DNA of 64,000 bases from Litorivicinus sp. Lineage in GTDB: Bacteria; Pseudomonadota; Gammaproteobacteria; Pseudomonadales; Litorivicinaceae. The stretch lies in NCBI GenBank assembly GCA_018401755.1, contig JAGYKJ010000006.1:186001-250000 (forward strand). The letters run 5' to 3'. Position numbers and translations under genes: made by a program. How positions within the stretch are numbered: position 1 is the stretch's first letter; every line of letters begins with the position of its first letter. Below are positions 56,491 to 64,000 of the stretch, piece after piece. The notes below the pieces were generated by a model. It did no database searches, was not told the origin of the DNA, and saw only the letters and a program-made list of their open reading frames with translations.

Positions 56491-59124
56491 ATGGATGCAT
56501 TTGGTTACTCGCGGTTTTTGACGGAGTACGCTCGACGTGACCCGGAATGGGCACTGTCAGTTGAGAAAGGCCTCATCGCAGCAACGCCCGCATCGGAGGA
56601 GATCCGCCTCGAGTGGCAGTCCCTGTCAGGGATCACAGAGACTGCCAGCTTTGATCGAGTCGCTCGACAGTTACGGATGCGCCAGCAGGCTGGGGTGTAT
56701 TGGCGGGTATTGAGCGGCGCGGAGACATTGACCCAAACGATGACGACCGTGACTGCGATGGCGGAATCGGCATTGCAGGCCAGCCTTGATCATCATTTCC
56801 GCAGTCAGATTGGACTCTGGGGTGCGCCCAGCGATGCTCGGCTTGCAGTGATTGGGATGGGTAAGCTCGGCGGCCAAGAGCTCAATGTGTCGTCAGATAT
56901 CGATATTTTTTGTGTGTACGGCTCTGATGGTGAAACAGCCGGCCCTCGGACGCGTGATCATGCAGATTTTTTTACCCGCGTGATTCAAGGTATGGCGAAG
57001 AGCCTCGATCAACAGACAGCGGACGGCTTTGTATTTCGTGTGGATCAGCGGCTACGACCATGGGGCAGTGCAGGCCGTCTGGTGTTACCCGTGTCGGCAG
57101 TTACGGATTATTACGAACAACATGGCCGTGAATGGGAGCGTTTTGCCTTATTAAAGGCGCGGACAGTCGCTGGGGATTGTGCTCTAGGGGACGCGCTATT
57201 AGCCGATTTGACTCCCTTTATGTATCGAAAATACCTGGATTTTGGAGTCTTTGAATCCATTCGGGATTTGAAGCAAAAGATTGCCGCTGAGGTTCGTCGG
57301 CAGGGAAAAACTGACAATGTGAAGCTGGGTGAAGGTGGAATTCGGGAAGCTGAATTCATTGTCCAAGCGTTGCAACTACTGCGTGGTGGGCGTTTACCAG
57401 ACCTCCGCACGCCATCTATTTTGACGGCTATTGAGGCGCTGATACGTCATGACATGATGCCAGCCGATGTGGCGCAGCAGCTCCGCGCGGATTATTGCTG
57501 GTTGCGCCACGTAGAGCACGTGATTCAGGCCGAGTCAGATCAGCAGACACAAGCCTTACCATCAGATCCAGCGCGTCGACAGGCGCTTGCCTTGATTCTT
57601 GGATTTAAGGGTGTCTCCGAGTTTGAAGCTGGGCTGCATGCGACCATGCAGCGTATTCGTCATGAATTCACCGCGTTTCTTGGCGAACCCGAGACCGAGT
57701 CGATGACGGCACAGCCGGTGACAGAGACAGTGGCGAGTCGTCTACGTGCCTATCTTGATGAACCACAGTGTGAGCGATTGGAGCCGGTTGCGCGTGGTCG
57801 ACTGGTACGGGTCATCAGCGCATTGGGCCCCCTGCTCTCTCGATACGATTCGGCCTGTACTGAACGCATGCTGGAATTTTTAGATACCTGCCTACGACGC
57901 AGTGCGTATTTGGCGCTTTTGGTCGAAGAACCGGCAGTATTGCAGCGCATGGTCGATTTGATTGCCCAGTCACCTTGGATTGCCAAACGACTGACCGAGA
58001 TGCCGATCCTGTTGGACGAATTACTGGGCTTGCGAGTCGATCAAGTGCTGCTAGATCGGCAAGCGCTGGGACGTGAGCTGCAAAGCCGTTTGGCGCGCCT
58101 TGATCCAGAGGATGCGGAGGCGCTCATTGAAACCCTCGTGCAATTTGCTCGCGGGCAGGCATTTCGGGTGGCGGTATTTGAAGTGACCGAAGACATCCCC
58201 GTCATGCGGGTGTCAGACCAACTGACATGGATTGCTGAGGCGGTGATTGCCGAGGTGTTGAGCTTTGCGTACCGAGACGTTGAGGCCAGGCACGGCAGGC
58301 CTGTGGGCGCGGAACATGACTTGGGCGTGGCGGTCCTTGGTTACGGCAAGTTGGGTGGCATTGAGATGAGCTATGGCTCGGATCTGGATCTGGTGTTTGT
58401 GCACTCGATTGATGCACATGCAGATACCTTGGGTCCACAGCCCATCGAGGGCGGTGTGTTTGTGCAGCGCGTGGTGCGTCGAGTTATTGCGCTACTCGAG
58501 ACGCAAACCCGATTCGGCAAACTGTTTGAAATCGATATTCGACTTCGCCCATCGGGTCGCAGTGGCTTGATGGTGATTGGCTTTGATGCTTTTGCGAAGT
58601 ATTTGGATGAGGAAGCCTGGACCTGGGAGCTTCAGGCGTTTGTTCGCGCAAGACCTGTCGCAGGGGATTCAGCCTTGAATGCACGCTTGGCCACGCTTCG
58701 TCAGACGGTACTGACAACCCCGAAGCCCTTATTTCAATTGCGCGACGACGTGGTCGCAATGCGAGAAAAAATGCGTGCTCACTTGGCCAATTCGGATTCA
58801 AGTCAGGGCTTCAACCTCAAACACGACACGGGTGGTATCGTCGATATTGAATTTATGGTGCAATATCAAATTCTCGCACACGCACCACAGCACCCTGAGC
58901 TGGCGATCTATACCGATAATATTCGGCAGCTGGAAGGTCTTGTCGCCTCTGGATGCGTGCTTGAAGCCGATGCACGGTGGTTGTCTAACGCGTATTTGCG
59001 TTATCGACGATCTCAGCATCATGCGCTGCTCGCCGAACAAACCGCCGATATTCAGGGTGCGGATTTTTCAGTCGAGCGAGTCCAGGTGCAGGCTTTGTGG
59101 GCGGCTTGGATGATTGATCACTGA
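56491..59124 (+). CDS. glnE: Bifunctional glutamine synthetase adenylyltransferase/deadenylylase
   Basis: Adds or removes AMP on glutamine synthetase in response to PII and glutamine. The 877 residues contain two nucleotidyltransferase domains: VIGMGKLGGQELNVSSDIDI (about residue 125) and GYGKLGGIEMSYGSDLDLVF (about 620), with a linker bearing LKARTVAGD. The protein is some 70 residues shorter than E. coli GlnE (946), mostly at the ends. One base after the CYTH gene; ilvE follows 21 bases later. Confidence 0.94.
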   Translation: MDAFGYSRFLTEYARRDPEWALSVEKGLIAATPASEEIRLEWQSLSGITETASFDRVARQLRMRQQAGVYWRVLSGAETLTQTMTTVTAMAESALQASLDHHFRSQIGLWGAPSDARLAVIGMGKLGGQELNVSSDIDIFCVYGSDGETAGPRTRDHADFFTRVIQGMAKSLDQQTADGFVFRVDQRLRPWGSAGRLVLPVSAVTDYYEQHGREWERFALLKARTVAGDCALGDALLADLTPFMYRKYLDFGVFESIRDLKQKIAAEVRRQGKTDNVKLGEGGIREAEFIVQALQLLRGGRLPDLRTPSILTAIEALIRHDMMPADVAQQLRADYCWLRHVEHVIQAESDQQTQALPSDPARRQALALILGFKGVSEFEAGLHATMQRIRHEFTAFLGEPETESMTAQPVTETVASRLRAYLDEPQCERLEPVARGRLVRVISALGPLLSRYDSACTERMLEFLDTCLRRSAYLALLVEEPAVLQRMVDLIAQSPWIAKRLTEMPILLDELLGLRVDQVLLDRQALGRELQSRLARLDPEDAEALIETLVQFARGQAFRVAVFEVTEDIPVMRVSDQLTWIAEAVIAEVLSFAYRDVEARHGRPVGAEHDLGVAVLGYGKLGGIEMSYGSDLDLVFVHSIDAHADTLGPQPIEGGVFVQRVVRRVIALLETQTRFGKLFEIDIRLRPSGRSGLMVIGFDAFAKYLDEEAWTWELQAFVRARPVAGDSALNARLATLRQTVLTTPKPLFQLRDDVVAMREKMRAHLANSDSSQGFNLKHDTGGIVDIEFMVQYQILAHAPQHPELAIYTDNIRQLEGLVASGCVLEADARWLSNAYLRYRRSQHHALLAEQTADIQGADFSVERVQVQALWAAWMIDH

Positions 59125-59145
59125 CTGGATTGGATAGAAAACAAC

Positions 59146-60078
59146 ATGCACCCAAATTTTGCAGATCGCGACGGATTGATTTGGTTTGATGGCGAACTTC
59201 GCCCTTGGCGTGACTGTCAGACACATGTGCTGACGCACACATTGCATTATGGTTTGGGCTGTTTTGAAGGCGTTCGTGCCTATGAAACGGCGCACGGGGC
59301 CGCAATTTTTAGGCTGGAAGACCATACGCGGCGGCTGTTTGATTCCGCGAAAATCCTTGGTATGAAGATTCCATTTAGCATGGATGATATCAATGCCGCG
59401 CAAAAGGCCTCGGTTGCATCCAATCAACTGCAACACGCCTACATTCGACCGATGTGTTTTTATGGATCTGAGGGCATGGGGTTACGCGCTGATAACCTCA
59501 AAACCCACGTGATTGTGGCTGCCTGGGCTTGGGGCTCATACATGGGTGACGAGGGCATCCAACGAGGCATTAAAGTTCGAACAGCCAGTTACACGCGCCA
59601 TCACGTCAACATCACGATGACCAAAGCCAAGGCAAATGGGAACTACATGAACTCAATGTTGGCGCTCCAAGAGGCGCTCGCGAGCGGCTGCGATGAGGCA
59701 TTGTTACTGGATCCTGAAGGCTATGTGGCTGAAGGATCTGGCGAGAATATCTTTATCGTTCGTAATGGTGTGTTGTTCACACCTGAGTTGACCAGTTGTT
59801 TGGACGGGATTACCCGCCGAACGATCTTTGCGCTAGCAAAAGATCGAGGAATTGAGGTGGTTGAGAAGCGGATTACTCGTGACGAAGTCGTGATTGCTGA
59901 TGAGGCCTTCTTCACTGGAACAGCAGCGGAAGTCACGCCGATTCGAGAATTAGATAATCGCCCAATTGGAGCAGGAAGCCGAGGTCCGATGACTGAGCTC
60001 TTGCAGAATGATTACTTCGATCTCGTGCATGGCCGATCAGACCGCTATGCGGATTGGGTCAGCCAGGTTCAGGGCTAG
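59146..60078 (+). CDS. ilvE: Branched-chain-amino-acid aminotransferase
   Basis: Last step of leucine, isoleucine and valine synthesis, PLP-dependent. The 310 residues (E. coli 309) start WFDGELRPWRDCQTHVLTHT, then HYGLGCFEGVRAYET, and carry the PLP lysine in TMTKAKANGNYMNSML and EGSGENIFIVRNGVLFTP. A GlnE-IlvE-WaaF-WaaC run is also found in Pseudomonas. The ATG follows gatagaaaacaac without a strong ribosome site. Confidence 0.96.
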   Translation: MHPNFADRDGLIWFDGELRPWRDCQTHVLTHTLHYGLGCFEGVRAYETAHGAAIFRLEDHTRRLFDSAKILGMKIPFSMDDINAAQKASVASNQLQHAYIRPMCFYGSEGMGLRADNLKTHVIVAAWAWGSYMGDEGIQRGIKVRTASYTRHHVNITMTKAKANGNYMNSMLALQEALASGCDEALLLDPEGYVAEGSGENIFIVRNGVLFTPELTSCLDGITRRTIFALAKDRGIEVVEKRITRDEVVIADEAFFTGTAAEVTPIRELDNRPIGAGSRGPMTELLQNDYFDLVHGRSDRYADWVSQVQG

Positions 60079-60080
60079 CA

Positions 60081-61121
60081 ATGCCGACGCTCATTGTCGG
60101 CCCCAACTGGGTTGGGGATATGATGATGGCCCATGGATTGATTCAAAGTATCCATGGGAATCGACCAGATGACCGGATTCATGTGATGGCCCCCGCCTGG
60201 TGTCTCGACGTCGCTCGCCGGATGCCTGAGGTGAGTGGATGGATTGAATCGCCCTTTGCGCATGGTGAACTGAACCTCAAAGGTCGTTTAGCCTTTGCAA
60301 AGACTCTGCAAGCTGAACAATACCACCGTGCATTTGTACTCCCGAACTCGTTCAAGTCAGCATTAATTCCCTGGATGGCCCGCATTCCGCGCCGAATTGG
60401 ATGGCGCGGTGAATGGCGGCAATGGTTATTGACAGAGTGTCGGGTCTTAGTGGAATCACGCTTTCCAATGATGTTGGATCGCTATGCAGCCTTGAACTAT
60501 CCACGAAATCTGGCGCTGTCCGCATTGCAACTTCCTGTGGCCACGCCCTATCCTCAGTTGGTCGTCGATGCCGATCATCAGGCGGCCCTGCAGTCGCAGT
60601 TTGGGTTAGATCCGTCACGATTGGTGGTGATCTGTCCTGGCGCGGAATATGGTCCTGCCAAAGCGTGGCCCATGCAGCATCATGCAGTGATTGCGCACCG
60701 ACTGTTAGTTGATGGCTATCAGGTTGCTCTGCTGGGATCCGCCAATGATCGAGACGCAGGACTCGCAATCACGGCGGGAATTCCAGAGGTATACCGCAGT
60801 AATCTGAGTAATTTGATCGGTCAAACGCGTTTATTGGATGCGATCGACCTTATTGGGATGAGTCGCGCTGTGCTGACGCACGACTCTGGACTGATGCATA
60901 TCGCAGCGGCTGTGGGTCGTCCGTTGGTCGCCCTCTATGGGCCGTCTTCGATGACAGAAACGCCGCCATTGTCCGAGCATGCAGTGACGTTAACGCATGC
61001 CGTCCCATGCCAGCCCTGCTTTCAGCGGGTATGTCCTCTGGAGCATCAGGCGTGTCTTGCGGAGTTATCTGTGGATGTCGTGATGGAGGCCATGAACCGC
61101 GCACTAAGGTTGGCGGATTAA
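60081..61121 (+). CDS. waaF: ADP-heptose:LPS heptosyltransferase II
   Basis: Adds the second heptose of the LPS inner core (GT9 family). From ATG 60081 (AGGG upstream) the protein has 346 residues, starting MPTLIVGPNWVGDMMMAHGL, a WaaF hallmark, with CPGAEYGPAKAWPMQHHAV and LTHDSGLMHIAAAVGRPLVA as nucleotide-sugar site. It begins two bases after ilvE and overlaps waaC by one base. Confidence 0.95.
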   Translation: MPTLIVGPNWVGDMMMAHGLIQSIHGNRPDDRIHVMAPAWCLDVARRMPEVSGWIESPFAHGELNLKGRLAFAKTLQAEQYHRAFVLPNSFKSALIPWMARIPRRIGWRGEWRQWLLTECRVLVESRFPMMLDRYAALNYPRNLALSALQLPVATPYPQLVVDADHQAALQSQFGLDPSRLVVICPGAEYGPAKAWPMQHHAVIAHRLLVDGYQVALLGSANDRDAGLAITAGIPEVYRSNLSNLIGQTRLLDAIDLIGMSRAVLTHDSGLMHIAAAVGRPLVALYGPSSMTETPPLSEHAVTLTHAVPCQPCFQRVCPLEHQACLAELSVDVVMEAMNRALRLAD

Positions 61122-62083
61122 TGCGCATCTTGGTGGTGAAAACCTCCTCGATGGGCGATCTTGTTCACACGCTTCCTGCAATTACTGATGCGGCTCGCGC
61201 ATATCCGCATTTAGTCGTTGATTGGGTCTGTGAGCCCGCGTTCGCGGAAATACCCCATTGGCATCCATCGGTCCGAGATGTCTTACAAATTCCCCTACGT
61301 CGTTGGAAAGGACGTCTTTTTCAGCTTTGGTTTTCACGCGAATTCACCGGATATAAGGCGGCATTATCTGCATCGCCCTACGATGCCATCATTGATGCAC
61401 AAGGTCTGCTGAAGAGCGCATGGTTACTGACGCGATTTGCAGAGGGCTCGACACATGGCTTTGATCGCCGTTCAGCACGTGAGAGTCTGGCTAGTTTTGC
61501 TTACCAGCGTCGCCATGCGATCTCACCAGCACAGCATGCCATCAGTCGGACGCGGCAGCTATTCGCGCACGCACTCGGCTATCGGGTTCCGGACACCTTG
61601 CCGGATGCCTCAATTGATTTGCGATGCTCGACAGCGATGGCTGATCGACTTGTGCTATTGCCTGGAACCAGTCGGGTAAACAAGCAGTGGTCACTGGATC
61701 ATTGGGCTGATGTCGCGGTGTGGGCCAGTGATCACTATGCTGAGGTCGTCTTTGCTGTAGGAACGGTTGCTGAGCAACAGGCATTGTCTGCACGCTGCCC
61801 TGCTCTGGGATTCCATTGGATGGTTGGCGCGACCTTGACGGAGGTGGCGACCTGTATCGCGGGCGCGCGCGCTGTCATTGCGGTGGACACAGGGCTAGCC
61901 CATGTCGCGGATGCTCTGGGCGTGCCGCTGTTGGTACTCTTTGGCCCAACCGACCCCGCCCGGGTAGGCCCGGTTCAGTCAGGATCACATTGCATGGTTG
62001 CTCCCGATGGGCGCATGGGCAGCATTACTGCGGCGGCTGTGATTCACTGGCTTCAGTCTCAAGGTAACGTGTCTGCCGACTGA
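61121..62083 (+). CDS. waaC: ADP-heptose:LPS heptosyltransferase I
   Basis: Adds the first heptose to Kdo. From ATG 61121 the protein has 320 residues: MRILVVKTSSMGDLVHTLPA, WSLDHWADVAVWASDHYAEV and VIAVDTGLAHVADALGVPLL are GT9/WaaC motifs. The extended in-frame reading from 61007 runs inside waaF and is rejected. The last 59 bases overlap the convergent acyltransferase gene, an unusually long 3' overlap. Confidence 0.94.
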   Translation: MRILVVKTSSMGDLVHTLPAITDAARAYPHLVVDWVCEPAFAEIPHWHPSVRDVLQIPLRRWKGRLFQLWFSREFTGYKAALSASPYDAIIDAQGLLKSAWLLTRFAEGSTHGFDRRSARESLASFAYQRRHAISPAQHAISRTRQLFAHALGYRVPDTLPDASIDLRCSTAMADRLVLLPGTSRVNKQWSLDHWADVAVWASDHYAEVVFAVGTVAEQQALSARCPALGFHWMVGATLTEVATCIAGARAVIAVDTGLAHVADALGVPLLVLFGPTDPARVGPVQSGSHCMVAPDGRMGSITAAAVIHWLQSQGNVSAD

Positions 62084-62927
62084 GATCAGGGTTCGTTTTA
62101 AAGCGTTTATGCATCCACATATATTGCGTGGGTGCACCACGAATTGCTGTTTCGATGGTGGCATTTAAGAGAGTCGCGTCGGCCACTAAATCATCGCTGG
62201 GATAGCCATCTGGGAAGCTTGAAAAATGTGCTTCATAGACATCAGCAACTCGTCGAAGCGACAGAAAAACCGGGCGAGCGTTGGTCAGTGACAAGAGACG
62301 CGAGGGTGTCGTTACGGTGCACGCGAGGTGCCCAAAGAAGGGTGCAAAGACAGATCCTTTCGGGCCCATATCCTGATCGGGTCCAAACCAAACAACCTTG
62401 CCCCCTTTGAGTGCTTTGAGGGTTTCTCGCATCGCGCGAACATCGATAAGATCCGCATAACGTTGGCGTCCTTGACAGACCGCTTGATCAAATGTTGGGT
62501 TGTCATTGGGGCGGTAAGTGACCACGAATCGTCCGACGGCTTGGTGGATGATTGGCGCCACTAAATCCAACATACTGTAATGCGGACACAGCAGTAAGAT
62601 GCCCTGCCCTTCAGCCCGCGCAGTGACATGCTCAAGACCAGAAAAGCGCACTTCAGGGAGCACAGTCTCCATTGGCCGATACCACGCCCAGGCGGTCTCG
62701 ATCAGGCCGATGCCATTGTCAATAAAGCACGCTCGGGTAATTGCATCGATCTCAGATTGACTCTTCTCGGGAAAACACAGCGTGATATTCGTCCGCGTCA
62801 CCTGCCGACGAGAATGCGCGAGACGTAGCAGCAATCGTCCTAGCGTCCGCCCCACAGCGCGTCCTACAGGGCGAGGCAAGCAAGCCATGAGACGCAGAAA
62901 CAATAAGCCTATGGGAACGAACGACAT
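62025..62927 (-). CDS. LpxL/HtrB-family lipid A acyltransferase (second copy)
   Basis: A 300-residue relative of the protein at 24437, with HX4D motif HYSMLD (about residue 115), RTNITLCFPEKS near the N-terminus, and FGPDQDMGPKGSVFAPFFG. An N-terminal hydrophobic stretch (IGLLFLRLMACLPRPVG) anchors it. The C-terminal tail ETEASESQPPQ is encoded in the overlap with waaC. Divergent from hldE with 71 bases between. The exact acyl position (LpxL or LpxM type) is not resolved. Confidence 0.9.
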   Translation of the reverse strand: MSFVPIGLLFLRLMACLPRPVGRAVGRTLGRLLLRLAHSRRQVTRTNITLCFPEKSQSEIDAITRACFIDNGIGLIETAWAWYRPMETVLPEVRFSGLEHVTARAEGQGILLLCPHYSMLDLVAPIIHQAVGRFVVTYRPNDNPTFDQAVCQGRQRYADLIDVRAMRETLKALKGGKVVWFGPDQDMGPKGSVFAPFFGHLACTVTTPSRLLSLTNARPVFLSLRRVADVYEAHFSSFPDGYPSDDLVADATLLNATIETAIRGAPTQYMWMHKRFKTNPDLSRQTRYLETEASESQPPQ

Positions 62928-62998
62928 GGTGTTGTGTTGGTGGTCCTGTCAGTGACTCGCTACTATAGCAAGGATCCGTTTAATCAGAGAGGCATCCG

Positions 62999-64000
62999 GT
63001 GACCGCACTTTTTCAAACGACCCGTATTGTCGTCGTCGGCGATGTCATGCTCGATCGGTATTGGCACGGTCGTGCTGCGCGCATTTCCCCAGAGGCGCCA
63101 GTTCCCGTGGTCTCGGTTGAAATGGATGAGGTGCGTCCTGGCGGGGCAGCGAATGTTGCACTTAACCTGGCTGCGCTCGATGTGCCAGTGACCTTGTTAG
63201 GGTTAATCGGTGACGATGAAGCAGCCGGGCGCCTTCGGCATGCATTGCAAATTCATGATGTGCAGCATCACTTGGTGGTGACGGCAGCCCCCACCATTAC
63301 CAAGTTACGGGTCATGAGCCAGTCCCATCAAATGATTCGGTTGGATTTTGAATCACCCTTTGATGCAGCTGATGCCACTGCTTTGGCTGAGTCTGCAGAC
63401 GAGGTATTGTCATCTGCCAGCGTGCTGGTTTTGAGCGATTATGGAAAAGGCAGCTTGGATGCTCCGCGATGGATTGAAGCAGCGCGTGAGCGGGGAATTC
63501 CTGTGGTGGTGGATCCCAAGGGCCGTGATTACTTGCGGTATCGTGGAGCGACTTGTTTAACGCCCAATTTAGGTGAATTTGAAGCCGTTGTCGGAGTGGT
63601 CCACTCCGACCAGGAGCTGCTCACCAAGGCGGTGCAATTGATTCAGACGCTCAATCTGAACAGCCTCCTAATTACGCGTTCAGAGCAAGGCATGATTCTG
63701 GTGCGTGCGGATGGGAGCAGTACGCAATGGGCTGCGACTGCGCGAGAAGTGGCTGATGTGACTGGAGCGGGTGATACGGTCATTGCGACCTTTGCTGCCG
63801 CATTAGGGCACGGATACGCGGATGACGACGCGGCGCGGTGGGCCAATCTGGCAGCGGGTCTTGTCGTGTCGAAGCTGGGAACGGCAACTGTCTCTGCGCG
63901 AGAGCTGAGGGCTGCAGAGGGTGTTAAGAATGGGGTTTTGGAGTCTGAAGAGGCGCTTCGAAGTTATGTTGCCGAGGCACGCGCTGCGGGCCATCGAATT
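62999..64000 (+). CDS. hldE: Bifunctional heptose-7-phosphate kinase/heptose-1-phosphate adenylyltransferase, partial
   Basis: Makes ADP-heptose for the LPS core together with GmhB. GTG start at 62999, with GAGAGG upstream. The visible 334 residues are essentially the PfkB-family kinase domain: VVVGDVMLDRYWHGRAARIS, RPGGAANVALNL, PTITKLRVMSQSHQMIRLDF and the catalytic DVTGAGDTVIATFAAA. The adenylyltransferase half should follow beyond the right edge, so two-domain status is assumed from the close match to E. coli HldE. Confidence 0.94.
   Translation, partial: MTALFQTTRIVVVGDVMLDRYWHGRAARISPEAPVPVVSVEMDEVRPGGAANVALNLAALDVPVTLLGLIGDDEAAGRLRHALQIHDVQHHLVVTAAPTITKLRVMSQSHQMIRLDFESPFDAADATALAESADEVLSSASVLVLSDYGKGSLDAPRWIEAARERGIPVVVDPKGRDYLRYRGATCLTPNLGEFEAVVGVVHSDQELLTKAVQLIQTLNLNSLLITRSEQGMILVRADGSSTQWAATAREVADVTGAGDTVIATFAAALGHGYADDDAARWANLAAGLVVSKLGTATVSARELRAAEGVKNGVLESEEALRSYVAEARAAGHRI

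Overview
The window is a compact, roughly 50% G+C stretch of a gammaproteobacterial chromosome around the replication origin. Many local gene orders match those I know from Pseudomonas and related orders: rpmH-rnpA-yidD-yidC-mnmE; dnaA-dnaN-recF-gyrB; gmhB/glyS/glyQ/lpxL; trkH-trkA-rsmB-fmt-def; tsaC-hemF-aroE; thrB/polA/engB/cytochrome c4/dsbA; rppH-ptsP-TSUP-lgt-thyA-folA-ilvD; glnE-ilvE-waaF-waaC. The species cannot be fixed from the sequence alone. I see no tRNA, rRNA, CRISPR, insertion sequence or prophage.

Layout. Bases 1-14463 are all on the minus strand. They hold an F1Fo ATP synthase operon (atpI-B-E-F-H-A-G-D, atpD cut by the window edge), then parB, parA, rsmG and mnmG, a 240-base gap, then mnmE, yidC, yidD, rnpA and rpmH. 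Bases 14464-14783 are a non-coding, partly AT-rich region with DnaA boxes, the likely oriC. From 14784 dnaA, dnaN, recF and gyrB run on the plus strand, so the coding strand switches at the presumed origin. Bases 20.8-38.5 kb carry gmhB, glycyl-tRNA synthetase, a lipid A acyltransferase, Trk potassium uptake, rsmB-fmt-def, a small unknown lipoprotein-like gene, tsaC-hemF-aroE, purK-purE, a gamma-carbonic anhydrase-like gene, a zinc-ribbon gene, a MATE exporter and thrB. Bases 38.5-46.9 kb hold polA, engB, cytochrome c4, dsbA, an exported unknown, argD, an HDAC-family deacetylase and a HAD phosphatase. Bases 46.9-55.6 kb hold rppH-ptsP-TSUP-lgt-thyA-folA facing ilvD-argA. Bases 55.6-64 kb hold a CYTH triphosphatase gene, glnE, ilvE, the heptosyltransferases waaF and waaC, a second LpxL-type acyltransferase and hldE (cut by the right edge).

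How it works together. The left half combines chromosome replication and segregation (DnaA, DnaN, GyrB, RecF, ParAB with five parS-like sites between 9 and 29 kb), ribosome, tRNA and membrane-protein maturation, and oxidative phosphorylation. The right half mixes amino-acid, purine, folate and thymidylate synthesis with LPS inner-core assembly (GmhB, HldE, WaaC, WaaF, two LpxL-like enzymes) and nitrogen signalling (PtsP, GlnE).

Points of most interest: a one-base deletion that splits atpA; a candidate small RNA between polA and engB, the locus of Spot 42 and ErsA, with a sigma-E/AlgU-like promoter and a strong terminator; two separate DnaA-box clusters at the two classical gammaproteobacterial origin positions; and the parS cluster. 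I did not find an obviously new multi-gene system; most of the window is housekeeping.
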